Shown here in pieces: positions 8,646-16,756 of a stretch of 64,000 bases of DNA. The notes beneath the pieces are model-generated. The model saw only the letters and a list, made by a program, of their open reading frames with translations, did not search any database and was not told the origin of the DNA. The DNA is from Pseudomonas sp. UMAB-08. Lineage in GTDB: Bacteria; Pseudomonadota; Gammaproteobacteria; Pseudomonadales; Pseudomonadaceae. The DNA is taken from contig NZ_LT607415.1 in assembly GCF_900095225.1 (NCBI RefSeq), positions 478,218 to 542,217 of the forward strand. The letters run 5' to 3'. Position numbers and translations under genes: made by a program. Position 1 is the first letter of the stretch. Each line of letters begins with the position of its first letter.

Positions 8646-8718
8646 AACCCGTTCATTTCGGGCTATGTGAAATTGCGCTACGCCGCAGATTCCCATGGCC
8701 TTCGATGAGCGGGTTTTT
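8646..8718 (+). terminator. Probable rho-independent terminator after etfBA
   Basis: AACCCGTTCAT (8646-8656) pairs with ATGAGCGGGTT (8705-8715) with one wobble, followed by a T run to 8718. The loop is long and contains further GC-rich pairing. Confidence 0.55.
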
Positions 8719-8744
8719 TATTGGATTCGATTAAGGATTGACCT

Positions 8745-9569
8745 ATGAGCAGGCCTCGGCTGCTATTGCCATCGCTTCTTTTAGGCGTGTTCATGCTGCC
8801 ATCACTGAGTTTCGCCGCCGGCAAATGTGAGCGTCTGATCGTGACAGGCAGCCCCGATGCGCCGCCTTATCTATGGCGTGACCCCCAGGATCCGAAGCAC
8901 CTGATGGGCGCCAATGCCGACCTGCTCAAGCAAGCTGCGCAGGAATTGGGCCTGAAAGTAGAGTTGCTGTATGCAGGTAAGCGCAGTCAGGCGCTGGAAG
9001 AAGTGCGCAGTGGGCGCATGGACCTGTTGGCCGACGCACCGTTGAAGTCGTCGGAGCTTGAATCGCTCGATTACATTCATCCTTCGATCACCCAGAACGA
9101 AATCGTTGTCTGGACTCGACATGATCATGCGCAGCCGTTCAATGTGCTCGCCGACCTGCGCGATCACCCGGGCGCGGTATCGAACAAAATTCGCCTCACG
9201 CAACCCTTTGAGGCGCTAGTCAGTGAGCATCTGAAACTGGAGCGCACCGAGAGTCTGACCCAGGCGTTTCAAAAATTGATCCTGGGGCAGGTTGAATATG
9301 TACTGGCGGGGCGTTACGCCGGGCTGGCGATGGTCCAGGCGTTGGGGGTGTCGGCGGACCTGATTGCGCAGCCTTTGCCACTGGATAAACCGGGGCTGTA
9401 CCTGGCGTTGTCATTCAATTCAGCCTGCAATGATCCTTGGTTGCGCGGACAGCTGGCTAAAAAGATGACAGAATCGGCCGCCTCCGGCCTGTCAGGCGAG
9501 GCGGTGAAGCGCAATCTGGAACTCTGGAAAGCGCAGTTGCTGCTGCCGGCCAGCGCCCCAAACAAGTAG
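8745..9569 (+). CDS. Periplasmic solute-binding protein family 3 (no cognate ABC permease nearby)
   Basis: 274 residues with a Sec signal peptide (MSRPRLLLPSLLLGVFMLPS, cleavage after SFA). The rest is a type-II periplasmic binding fold (SBP_bac_3): GSPDAPPYLWRDP at the start of lobe 1 and ANADLLKQAAQELG-like helices. Proteins of this kind without a linked ABC transporter in Pseudomonas may act as sensors or as solitary binding proteins; the ligand is unknown. It is followed by a DUF4398 lipoprotein 10 bp away and an overlapping OmpA-like lipoprotein, so the three form one operon of envelope proteins. An AAGGATTG RBS supports the ATG. Confidence 0.85.
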   Translation: MSRPRLLLPSLLLGVFMLPSLSFAAGKCERLIVTGSPDAPPYLWRDPQDPKHLMGANADLLKQAAQELGLKVELLYAGKRSQALEEVRSGRMDLLADAPLKSSELESLDYIHPSITQNEIVVWTRHDHAQPFNVLADLRDHPGAVSNKIRLTQPFEALVSEHLKLERTESLTQAFQKLILGQVEYVLAGRYAGLAMVQALGVSADLIAQPLPLDKPGLYLALSFNSACNDPWLRGQLAKKMTESAASGLSGEAVKRNLELWKAQLLLPASAPNK

Positions 9570-9579
9570 GAATGTTTTC

Positions 9580-9933
9580 GTGAGTATTCGAGCTTTATTC
9601 GCCGCCACAGCCTTTGCTGCTCTGGTCGGCTGTGCCAACGATCCGGCACCGATCGAACAGTTACGACTGACCGAGCAAGCAGTGGAGCAAGCCAAAGCGG
9701 TGGGTGCCACCGAAGAAATACCAGAGCTGACACTGGCCCAATCAAAACTGATTCAGGCTCGCGCCGACATGGCCGACCAGTCATTCAAAGAGGCGCGCAT
9801 GCAGGCCGAGCAGTCGGAACTCGATGCGCGGCTCGCCGAAGCGCGCGTCCTGACCCAGAAGAGTCAGGAGCAAATAACGCAGATGAACACTCGCCTCAAT
9901 CGTTTGCGTAAGCAAGTGGGAGGCGTTCAGTGA
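9580..9933 (+). CDS. DUF4398 lipoprotein
   Basis: 117 residues starting at GTG with AGGAA upstream. Signal sequence with lipobox ALVGC and acylation at Cys18. The mature protein is almost entirely helical and charged, rich in Ala, Glu, Gln and Arg, as in DUF4398 coiled-coil proteins. Function is unknown; the family is recurrently found next to OmpA-type lipoproteins. The last codons overlap the next gene at GTGA, which points to translational coupling. Confidence 0.85.
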   Translation: MSIRALFAATAFAALVGCANDPAPIEQLRLTEQAVEQAKAVGATEEIPELTLAQSKLIQARADMADQSFKEARMQAEQSELDARLAEARVLTQKSQEQITQMNTRLNRLRKQVGGVQ

Positions 9934-10757
9934 GTCGCTCAGTGAGTCGTATCCCTCGTATCATCGGCGTAGCCATGCTGCTGGGTTCGGCAGGCCTTTA
10001 CGGTTGTGCAGGGCATCAGGACAGCGAGCGTGCAGTGCAGCAAGCCAGTGTCGACTTCCAGAAAGTCAGGGAAGATACCAACGTTCTGCGCGGCGCCCCC
10101 AAGGATGTTATCCGTGCCGGCGAATTGTTAGGGCGTGCCGAGCGTTTGTCCGGCTATTGGGGCAGTGGCGCAGACGTCAGCCATTACGCTTACCTTAGCC
10201 GCCGCTACAGCGAAATTGCTCGCGAACACACGAACCTGATGCTCAATCAGGAACAGTTGGCCAAGTCGGAGCTAGACCGTCAACGCCTGCAACTTGCGTT
10301 GCGTGAAGCCAAATTATCCAGTGTGCAGCAGCAAGGCAAATGGCTGGAGGAGCAGATGGTTGCCTTGGCCACCATCCAGACCGATCGCGGTCTGGTCATG
10401 ACCTTGGGCGACGTTCTATTTGATACGGGAAACGCAGAGCTAAAAAGTTCGGCCAATCGCACGGTGCTCAAGTTGGTGCAATTTCTCCAGCTTAATCCCA
10501 AGCGTGTCGTGCGGATCGAGGGCTATACCGACAGCACGGGCGGCAAGCAGGAAAACCTTCAGCTTTCCAGGGATCGGGCGCAGTCGGTGGCTGATTTGCT
10601 GATGGATCTGGGCATTGACGAGAAGCGTCTTCAGGTCGAAGGCTATGGGGATGAGTTCCCTGTCGACGCGAACGCTTCGGAGCGCGGAAGGGCGCAGAAT
10701 CGTCGGGTTGAAATCGTATTCTCCGACGACAAAGGCCATTTGGGGGCGGCGCGCTAA
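9930..10757 (+). CDS. DUF4398 and OmpA-domain lipoprotein
   Basis: 275 residues starting at GTG, overlapping the previous stop by 4 bp. Lipobox LYGCAG with acylation at Cys26. The first part (about 30-130) is a helical DUF4398-like segment, similar in kind to the preceding gene. The C-terminal OmpA/Pal domain (about 145-262) includes IEGYTDSTGG, LSRDRAQSV and GRAQNRRVEIVF, the residues that bind the diaminopimelate of peptidoglycan. The product probably links the outer membrane to the cell wall. A good terminator follows at 10771-10804. Confidence 0.9.
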   Translation: MSRSVSRIPRIIGVAMLLGSAGLYGCAGHQDSERAVQQASVDFQKVREDTNVLRGAPKDVIRAGELLGRAERLSGYWGSGADVSHYAYLSRRYSEIAREHTNLMLNQEQLAKSELDRQRLQLALREAKLSSVQQQGKWLEEQMVALATIQTDRGLVMTLGDVLFDTGNAELKSSANRTVLKLVQFLQLNPKRVVRIEGYTDSTGGKQENLQLSRDRAQSVADLLMDLGIDEKRLQVEGYGDEFPVDANASERGRAQNRRVEIVFSDDKGHLGAAR

Positions 10758-10770
10758 GCGTTCTCGTTAA

Positions 10771-10804
10771 AAAACCCGGTAACCGCAAGGTGCCGGGTTT
10801 TTTT
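10771..10804 (+). terminator. Rho-independent terminator after the OmpA-lipoprotein operon
   Basis: AAAACCCGG (10771-10779) pairs with CCGGGTTTT and runs into seven T residues. Confidence 0.8.
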
Positions 10805-10901
10805 GAGTAAAAATTGGGATGGATAGCGGGTTTTTCGATGGAATTGTTCTATCACTACCCAGGAGGGCTATCATTTCTTGAAACTGTCCCCGTACACTTC
10901 C

Positions 10902-10919
10902 TGACTGTTACGGTAGTCA
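10902..10919. promoter_or_regulatory. Inverted repeat upstream of the MocR gene
   Basis: TGACT (10902-10906) and AGTCA (10915-10919) form a short inverted repeat about 55 bp before the regulator start. It could be an autoregulatory operator. Short arms make this weak. Confidence 0.25.
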
Positions 10920-10973
10920 CCCGTCTTGAACACTTTATAAAAATAAGTTGTCAGCAGCATCGAGGGCCGCGTC

Positions 10974-12413
10974 ATGACCAATCTTCTACTTTATCAACGC
11001 ATTGCTCAGCAACTGGCTGAGGATATTCGCCGGGGTGTCTATCAACCCGGTGAGCGCGTGCCCTCTGTTCGCAAAATGAGTTCGCAGCTCAATGTCAGCC
11101 ATGCAACGGTGTTGCAGGCCTATGCAAACCTTGAAGATCAAGGTTTGATCCGGGCGCGTCCGCAGTCGGGTTATTACGTGCACCAGACGCCGGCGCTGAC
11201 TGCGCCCACCCCGGACATCGCTCGCGTAGAACGTCCTGGTCTGGTCACTCGCAGTAGCATTATCCAGCAGGTTTTAGTCGAATCACGCCGCGAAGGTGTG
11301 TTTCCGTTAGGGGCTGCGGTGCCTCACGTAGACTATCTGCCAGTTCGGGCGCTGCACCAGCAGTTGGCAAAAGTGACGCGCTTTCAGAGCCCGCGCGCTT
11401 TCAGCTATATGTTCAGTCCCGGTTTCGAGCCGTTGCGTCGTCAGGTTGCCATTCGTATGCGCGATGCCGGGGTGGTGGTCGATCCGTCCGAGGTAGTGAT
11501 TACCCACGGTTGTGTCGATGCGTTGCAAATGTCCTTGCGGGTACTGACCCGGCCCGGTGATCTGATCGCGACTGAGTCGCCCACCTATTATGGTTTGCTG
11601 CAAATGGCCGACCTTCTGGGGCTCAAGGTCATCGAGATTCCGAGTGATCCTGCCACCGGCATCAGCCTTGAAGCGTTGCAACTGGCGGCCAACCAGTGGT
11701 CGATCAAGGCGTTGGTGATGACATCGCGTCTGAGCAATCCATTGGGTGGGACCGTGCCTGAAGAGCGGCAGAAGCATCTGCTGCGACTCGCCTCGGATTT
11801 TGATATTCAGATTGTGGAAGACGACATTTATGGCGAGCTGATGTTTGAGCTCGGGCGAACCAAGGCGTTGAAGGCCTTTGACCGGCTGGGCAGGGTGATT
11901 TATTGCTCGAGTTTTTCCAAGACCTTGGCGCCCGGTGTGCGTATCGGCTGGACGATTGCCGGAAAGTATCAAGCGGAAATCCAGCGATTACAGACATTCA
12001 GTACCCATTCAGCCTGCAGCGTCACCCAAATGGGCGTTGCTGCTTATCTGGAAAACGGCGGTTATGACCGGCATTTAAGGTTCATTCGCCTGGAATACCG
12101 CAAAAACTTGAGCGCGTTCCAGTTGGCGGTGCAGCAATATTTCCCGGAAGGAACTCAAATGAGTCGGCCAACGGGAGGATTTATTCTGTGGGTGAGCTTG
12201 CCGGGGCGGGTTAACACCCAGGAATTGCATGTGCGAGCCCTGGAGCAGGGAATCAGCATTGCGCCGGGGCTTATTTTTAGCAATACAGAGCAGTTCAATC
12301 ACTGTATTCGGCTCAACTGTGGTATCCCGTGGAACCGCGAAGCGGAGCGCGCACTGATGACTTTGGGCATGCTCGCCAAGCAACTGTGTCAAGAAACGGC
12401 GCAAGCTTACTGA
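10974..12413 (+). CDS. MocR-type GntR regulator with aminotransferase domain
   Basis: 479 residues. An N-terminal GntR winged helix (about 5-72; RVPSVRKMSSQLNVSHATVL) is joined to a fold-type I aminotransferase domain (about 105-470). SSFSKTLAPGVRIGW contains the lysine expected to bind pyridoxal phosphate, and VMTSRLSNPLGG the cofactor-contacting Asn. These MocR-family proteins act as transcription factors that sense PLP or amino compounds. No divergently transcribed pyridoxal or aminotransferase gene is next to it, so the target is unclear from context. A perfect 7-bp stem-loop (12410-12426) spans the stop codon. Confidence 0.92.
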   Translation: MTNLLLYQRIAQQLAEDIRRGVYQPGERVPSVRKMSSQLNVSHATVLQAYANLEDQGLIRARPQSGYYVHQTPALTAPTPDIARVERPGLVTRSSIIQQVLVESRREGVFPLGAAVPHVDYLPVRALHQQLAKVTRFQSPRAFSYMFSPGFEPLRRQVAIRMRDAGVVVDPSEVVITHGCVDALQMSLRVLTRPGDLIATESPTYYGLLQMADLLGLKVIEIPSDPATGISLEALQLAANQWSIKALVMTSRLSNPLGGTVPEERQKHLLRLASDFDIQIVEDDIYGELMFELGRTKALKAFDRLGRVIYCSSFSKTLAPGVRIGWTIAGKYQAEIQRLQTFSTHSACSVTQMGVAAYLENGGYDRHLRFIRLEYRKNLSAFQLAVQQYFPEGTQMSRPTGGFILWVSLPGRVNTQELHVRALEQGISIAPGLIFSNTEQFNHCIRLNCGIPWNREAERALMTLGMLAKQLCQETAQAY

Positions 12414-12532
12414 GGTGTTACCTCAGGGGTGAATCCTGTACTCAGCGCTTTGCACTCGTCCGGTTTGAATCTGCTGGCTTGTCATGAACCCTTCAACAGG
12501 CCAGCATATGGCCCTCTGCCTTGCTGCCATTT

Positions 12533-13213
12533 ATGTCTATGAATTTTCTTCGTTGTATCGGGTTGCTGTTAATTGTACTGGTGAGTGCCTGTGGTCCTGA
12601 AAAACCTTCTGCGCCGGTGCCTAAGGTCGTACCAGAAGCAGCGTCGGGTGTACCGGTGGACGCGGGGGGCAAGCCGGTCGTCGTGCCACCTGCGCCAATC
12701 GCAGCGCAGGTGCATGTCCATGAGTTGAAACCTAACATTCCGGTGGTCCCGGTAGTGGTGACTCCAGGCCTGGCGGCCTCGATGAAGAAAGCCGCTGCCG
12801 CCAAAGCACCTGTCACCCCGTCGGCGGCGGTGACTCCCTCAGCCAAGGCGTCCGTACAAAAGACTGTCTCCGGCAAAGCCATGCCCGAGTCGACCCCGGC
12901 AAAGCCTCGCGCGCCGATGGCCAGCAAGACCAAGCCCGCCAGTGAAGTGGTGCGGCAAACCCGTCTCTCCCAGCCGAATCTGGACTTGAGTCTGCCGACA
13001 GATATGGTCAAGGAGATGGCGCCCGTTGGTACGGTGGCGCCTATCGCTAACAAGTCTTTATTGCCACCCATGTTTGGCGAGAAAAAAACGGCTCCGGAAG
13101 GTCCTTTCCAGCTCAACGGCCGCTTGCTGAATAACGCAATGAAGCTGCAAATGCGCGACGAAAATCGGCGGGAAGTCGAAGGTGCCGCCCTCGATTTCGA
13201 GTTCAAGCAGTAA
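12533..13213 (+). CDS. Proline/alanine/lysine-rich lipoprotein of unknown function
   Basis: About 226 residues. Three in-frame starts are close together (TTG 12521, ATG 12533, ATG 12539) and no strong RBS separates them. A signal sequence ends in lipobox LVSAC (Cys20 from 12533). The middle is low complexity, rich in Ala, Pro, Val and Lys, as in periplasm-spanning linkers. The final 60 residues look more ordered (PFQLNGRLLNNAMKLQMRDE). I do not recognise a domain. A stem-loop after the stop may terminate it. Confidence 0.7.
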   Translation: MSMNFLRCIGLLLIVLVSACGPEKPSAPVPKVVPEAASGVPVDAGGKPVVVPPAPIAAQVHVHELKPNIPVVPVVVTPGLAASMKKAAAAKAPVTPSAAVTPSAKASVQKTVSGKAMPESTPAKPRAPMASKTKPASEVVRQTRLSQPNLDLSLPTDMVKEMAPVGTVAPIANKSLLPPMFGEKKTAPEGPFQLNGRLLNNAMKLQMRDENRREVEGAALDFEFKQ

Positions 13214-13313
13214 CGCTAAAAAGCGGTCTGCCGTCAGACTGATTTCAAACGGCCGTTTTAGCGGGTAATATCCCTCGATACTTTAACCATTGCCGGTCGC
13301 GAGGATATTCGTT

Positions 13314-13571
13314 ATGGACTGTCGTCCAGATTGCGGGGCCTGCTGCATCGCACCTTCTATCAGTTCGCCAATTCCTGGCATGCCCAATGGCAAGGCCGCA
13401 GGAGAGCGCTGCCTGCATCTTTCTGTCGAATCGTTGTGTGGTTTGTTCGGCAGGTCCGAGCGACCTGCCGTGTGCAGTGCGTTTTCGCCGGATGAGGAGG
13501 TCTGTGGGTCGAGCCAGGCGGAGGCTATTCGTCTGATTGGCTGGTGGGAGCAAGCGACCGCAGTGGCGTGA
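13314..13571 (+). CDS. YkgJ-family cysteine cluster protein
   Basis: 85 residues from the ATG at 13314, preceded by GAGG. The N-terminal MDCRPDCGACCIAPSISSP and the later Cys residues (ERCLHL, LCGLFG, AVCSAF, VCGSS) match the CxxCxxxC-type zinc/iron-sulfur cluster of the YkgJ (UPF0153) family. Biochemical role is not known. It stands alone between the lipoprotein and the START-domain gene. Confidence 0.85.
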   Translation: MDCRPDCGACCIAPSISSPIPGMPNGKAAGERCLHLSVESLCGLFGRSERPAVCSAFSPDEEVCGSSQAEAIRLIGWWEQATAVA

Positions 13572-13643
13572 TGGCCTTTACTCAAGCAGAACTGATTTCC
13601 CGCAAACCGGTTTACCGGAACTTTGACAACAAGGAATAAAATA

Positions 13644-14249
13644 ATGAGTTCGCTGCATCGGATAGCTGTTGTGTGTGGTTTGACTGTATTGATGGCTGCT
13701 GCCGCTCAGGCTGAAGACTGGAAAGTCGCGAAGGATGAGGGGGGTATCAACATCTCTTTGAGCGAAGTGGCGGGCTCCAAGTACAAGGCTTATCGCGGTG
13801 TCACTACGATCAAGGCGAGTGTGGCCAAGCTGCGCGGCCTGCAGGAAGACGTTGTGGGTGCTTGTACCTGGATTCATGAATGCAAGTCGCAGAAGTTGCT
13901 CAAGTATGACGGTGCCAAGACGTGGACCTACACCCAGTTCAATACCCCTTGGCCTGTGACTCCGCGCGACTCGGTGTTGCTGGTGACTTCCGAGCAGGGC
14001 GCTGATGGCACTCTGACGCGCACGCTAAAGGGCGAGCCAACGTATATTCCAGAGGAAAAAGGCTTTGTGCGGGTCGCGCAGGTAGAGGGTTTCTGGAAAT
14101 TTGTTCCCAAAGGTGCCGATCAAACCGAAGTGACGTACCAGGTTCATACCGAGCCGGGTGGTAGCGTGCCGTCCTGGCTGGCCAACAAGTTTGTGGTGGA
14201 CGCTCCTTTCAATACCTTGAAGGCGTTGAAAGAGAAGGCGGAGAAGTAA
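13644..14249 (+). CDS. Secreted START-domain protein
   Basis: 201 residues from the ATG at 13644, which has AAGGA eight bases upstream; an in-frame TTG at 13623 is less likely. A signal peptide ends at AQA before EDWKV. The rest has the START/Bet v1-like lipid-binding pattern: TTIKASVAKLRGL, YTQFNTPWPVTPRDSV, GFWKFVPKG and VTYQVHTEPGG-PSWLANK. Such periplasmic START proteins probably bind a lipid or hydrophobic ligand; which one is unknown. It converges with gltA across a two-way terminator. Confidence 0.85.
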   Translation: MSSLHRIAVVCGLTVLMAAAAQAEDWKVAKDEGGINISLSEVAGSKYKAYRGVTTIKASVAKLRGLQEDVVGACTWIHECKSQKLLKYDGAKTWTYTQFNTPWPVTPRDSVLLVTSEQGADGTLTRTLKGEPTYIPEEKGFVRVAQVEGFWKFVPKGADQTEVTYQVHTEPGGSVPSWLANKFVVDAPFNTLKALKEKAEK

Positions 14250-14294
14250 TCGATCCTGATCGTCGGGGGCTGATGACAGCTTTCCTGGCGCTAC

Positions 14295-14325
14295 AAAAAA
14301 GGGCTGCCAATGGCAGCCCTTTTTT
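14295..14325. terminator. Bidirectional terminator between the START gene and gltA
   Basis: AAAAAAGGGCTGCC and GGCAGCCCTTTTTT form a perfect stem with A and T tracts on both sides, suitable for both convergent genes. Confidence 0.85.
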
Positions 14326-14362
14326 AATTCTCGACGGTTTAGGTCGAGAATGGTTTGCAGTC

Positions 14363-15652
14363 TTACTTGCGATCTTCCAGTGGCACGATGTCGCGAGACA
14401 CGTAGCCAGTGTACAGCTGGCGAGGACGGCCAATCTTGTACGGGCTGGAGAGCATTTCTTTCCAATGCGAGATCCAGCCGACGGTCCGCGCCAAGGCGAA
14501 GATCACGGTGAACATGCTGGTTGGAATACCGATAGCTTTCAGGATGATGCCCGAATAGAAGTCTACGTTCGGGTACAGCGAGCGTTCGATGAAGTACGGG
14601 TCGGTCAGGGCGATCTCTTCGAGACGCATGGCCAGTTCCAGCTGTGGATCGTTGGTGATGCCCAGCTCTCTTAGTACTTCGTCGCAGGTCTGCTTCATCA
14701 CGGTGGCGCGCGGATCGCGGTTTTTGTAAACCCGGTGACCGAAGCCCATCAACTTGAACGGATCGTTCTTGTCTTTGGCCTTGGCAATGAATTTGTCGAT
14801 GTTCGAGACATCGCCAATTTCATCGAGCATAGCCAATACTGCTTCGTTGGCGCCGCCGTGTGCCGGGCCCCAAAGAGCTGCGATGCCGGCAGCGATGCAG
14901 GCGAACGGGTTGGCGCCCGAGGAACCGGCCATGCGCACAGTAGAGGTCGACGCATTCTGCTCGTGATCGGCGTGCAGGATAAAGATCTTATCCATTGCCT
15001 TGGCCAACACCGGGCTGATCGGTTTGATCTCGCAGGGGGTGTTGAACATCATGTGCAGGAAGTTTTCTGCGTAGTTCAGGTCGTTGCGCGGGTACATCAT
15101 GGGTTGCCCCATGGAATATTTGTACACCATCGCTGCCAGGGTAGGCATTTTTGCAACCAGACGGATCGCGGAGATTTCACGATGCTGCGGGTTATTAATG
15201 TCCAGAGAGTCGTGATAGAACGCCGACAGGGCACCCACCACGCCGCACATAACGGCCATTGGGTGAGCGTCGCGACGGAAACCGTTGAAGAATGTCTTCA
15301 ACTGCTCGTGCACCATCGTGTGGTTCTTCACGGTGATCACGAACTGGGCTTTCTGTTCGGTCGTCGGCAGTTCGCCGTTGAGCAACAGGTAGCAGGTTTC
15401 CAGGTAATCCGATTCTGCAGCAAGCTGTTCGATCGGGTAGCCGCGGTGCAACAGGATGCCTTTGTCACCGTCGATATAGGTAATCTTCGACTCGCAAGAG
15501 GCGGTCGACATGAAACCAGGGTCGAATGTGAAGTGGCCGGTGGCGGTTAGACCGCGAACGTCGATTACATCGGGACCCACGGTGCCGGTCAGAATTGGCA
15601 GCTCGACGGGGGCTGCGCCCTCGATGATCAACTGCGCTTTTTTGTCAGCCAT
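14363..15652 (-). CDS. gltA: Citrate synthase, type II
   Basis: 429 residues, the length of the hexameric NADH-sensitive type. It condenses acetyl-CoA with oxaloacetate to citrate. Active-site stretches are visible: [32 protein letters not shown] and [15 protein letters not shown], which carry the catalytic His residues and substrate-binding Arg. It is transcribed away from sdhCDAB across a 364-bp region containing a good promoter for each direction. Confidence 0.98.
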   Translation of the reverse strand: MADKKAQLIIEGAAPVELPILTGTVGPDVIDVRGLTATGHFTFDPGFMSTASCESKITYIDGDKGILLHRGYPIEQLAAESDYLETCYLLLNGELPTTEQKAQFVITVKNHTMVHEQLKTFFNGFRRDAHPMAVMCGVVGALSAFYHDSLDINNPQHREISAIRLVAKMPTLAAMVYKYSMGQPMMYPRNDLNYAENFLHMMFNTPCEIKPISPVLAKAMDKIFILHADHEQNASTSTVRMAGSSGANPFACIAAGIAALWGPAHGGANEAVLAMLDEIGDVSNIDKFIAKAKDKNDPFKLMGFGHRVYKNRDPRATVMKQTCDEVLRELGITNDPQLELAMRLEEIALTDPYFIERSLYPNVDFYSGIILKAIGIPTSMFTVIFALARTVGWISHWKEMLSSPYKIGRPRQLYTGYVSRDIVPLEDRK

Positions 15653-15710
15653 GTGGCCTCCTATATATGCTTCAAATCATCAGACAGACCCCCCACGCAG
15701 GGCCCGCACC

Positions 15711-15738
15711 ACTATAGTGAGATAAATCTTAAAGTCAA
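15711..15738 (-). promoter_or_regulatory. Sigma-70 promoter of gltA
   Basis: On the minus strand TTGACT (15738-15733) is followed after 16 bases by TATAGT (15716-15711). The start point would be near 15704, about 50 nt before the gltA ATG. The -10 lies inside a CACTATAGTG palindrome (15710-15719). Confidence 0.65.
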
Positions 15739-15852
15739 TTTGCCTAAAGTCTTGCTGCAGAGGGCTTCGGGCGAGGTTTTTCCGTGAAGATTCGAGCCGT
15801 TTACGCCTTTTATAAGTCGGGCGCAATTGCCTATTAGCGTGAGGTCTGCGCG

Positions 15853-15881
15853 TTGTCATTAGTGACCTAACTGTCTATACT
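15853..15881 (+). promoter_or_regulatory. Sigma-70 promoter of sdhCDAB
   Basis: TTGTCA (15853-15858), a 17-bp spacer, then TATACT (15876-15881). Both hexamers match consensus at five of six bases. Confidence 0.65.
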
Positions 15882-16016
15882 CTGGCTCCGACCGCCGGGG
15901 GCTTTAGGGCCTGTTTCATGGGGGTCGTCACTCTCTGGGTGGTGGGTACCTGACCAGTGCACTTCCCAACAACTTTGCCCTGATTGTTAGGGGCTCTTCA
16001 AGTGTGAAAAAAAGCC

Positions 16017-16391
16017 GTGAATAGCCAACGACCTGTAAACCTCGACCTAAGGACCATCAAACTCCCAGTCACTGCTTACACGTCCATTCTTCACCGTATT
16101 TCCGGTGTCATCCTCTTTGTCGGCCTTGCCATCATGCTTTATGCATTGGGCAAATCGCTGGGCTCCGAGGAAGGTTTCGGGGAAGTGAAGGCGTGTTTGA
16201 CCAGTGTGCTAGCCAAGCTAGTAATTTGGAGCCTGCTGTCCGCCTTGCTGTATCACTTGGTGGCAGGTATTCGCCACTTGATCATGGACATGGGCATCGG
16301 TGAAACGCTGGAAGGCGGCAAACTGGGCTCGAAAATCGTTCTCGCCGTCTCCGCGGTGCTGATCGTTCTGGCGGGAGTATGGATATGGTAA
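16017..16391 (+). CDS. sdhC: Succinate dehydrogenase cytochrome b556 subunit
   Basis: 124 residues from a GTG start at 16017, giving the expected MNSQRPVNLDLRTIKLP terminus. Three membrane helices are evident. The SILHRISGV segment contains the Ser/Arg of the quinone site and a His in HLVAGIRHLIMD is the likely heme ligand. It anchors complex II with SdhD. The stop overlaps the start region of sdhD, which indicates translational coupling. Confidence 0.95.
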   Translation: MNSQRPVNLDLRTIKLPVTAYTSILHRISGVILFVGLAIMLYALGKSLGSEEGFGEVKACLTSVLAKLVIWSLLSALLYHLVAGIRHLIMDMGIGETLEGGKLGSKIVLAVSAVLIVLAGVWIW

Positions 16392-16753
16392 CCAACGTCA
16401 CTAACCTGTCGCGTTCGGGCCTCTATGACTGGATGGCACAGCGCGTATCTGCGGTCGTGCTCGCGGCTTATTTCATATTCCTGATCGGGTACCTCATCGC
16501 GAACCCTGGCCTGGGGTACGCCCAATGGCACGCGCTGTTCGCTAACAACGCGATGCGTATCTTCAGTCTGCTGGCCTTTGTTGCTCTGGGCGCTCACGCC
16601 TGGGTTGGCATGTGGACCATCGCGACCGATTACCTGACGCCGATGGCGCTGGGCAAGTCCGCGACTGCAGTACGTTTCCTCTTCCAGGCTGTCTGCGGCA
16701 TCGCGATGTTCGCTTACTTCGTCTGGGGTGTGCAGATTCTTTGGGGTATCTGA
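16385..16753 (+). CDS. sdhD: Succinate dehydrogenase membrane anchor subunit
   Basis: 122 residues from the ATG at 16385 (MVTNVTNLSRSGLYDW); an ATG two codons earlier is also in frame. Three hydrophobic helices with LGAHAWVGMWTIATDY supplying the second heme-ligand His and the quinone-site Asp-Tyr. It overlaps the end of sdhC by 7 bp, and sdhA begins 3 bp after its stop. Confidence 0.95.
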   Translation: MVTNVTNLSRSGLYDWMAQRVSAVVLAAYFIFLIGYLIANPGLGYAQWHALFANNAMRIFSLLAFVALGAHAWVGMWTIATDYLTPMALGKSATAVRFLFQAVCGIAMFAYFVWGVQILWGI

Positions 16754-16756
16754 TTC

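Larger units (their letters stand above)
15653..16016. other. Divergent gltA-sdhC promoter region
   Basis: 364 bp with no gene. It contains a sigma-70 promoter for gltA and another for sdhC. The sdh transcript would have an untranslated leader of about 130 nt, long enough for small-RNA control; in P. aeruginosa sdh is repressed by the iron-responsive PrrF RNAs. Confidence 0.7.

Noticed and set aside
6918..8696. 592-codon open frame opposite etfBA
   Set aside because: Antisense shadow of two certain genes; composition unlike a real protein.
10802..10973. Possible riboswitch or small RNA before the MocR gene
   Set aside because: Apart from one short inverted repeat there is no stable conserved-looking structure and no T-run terminator.
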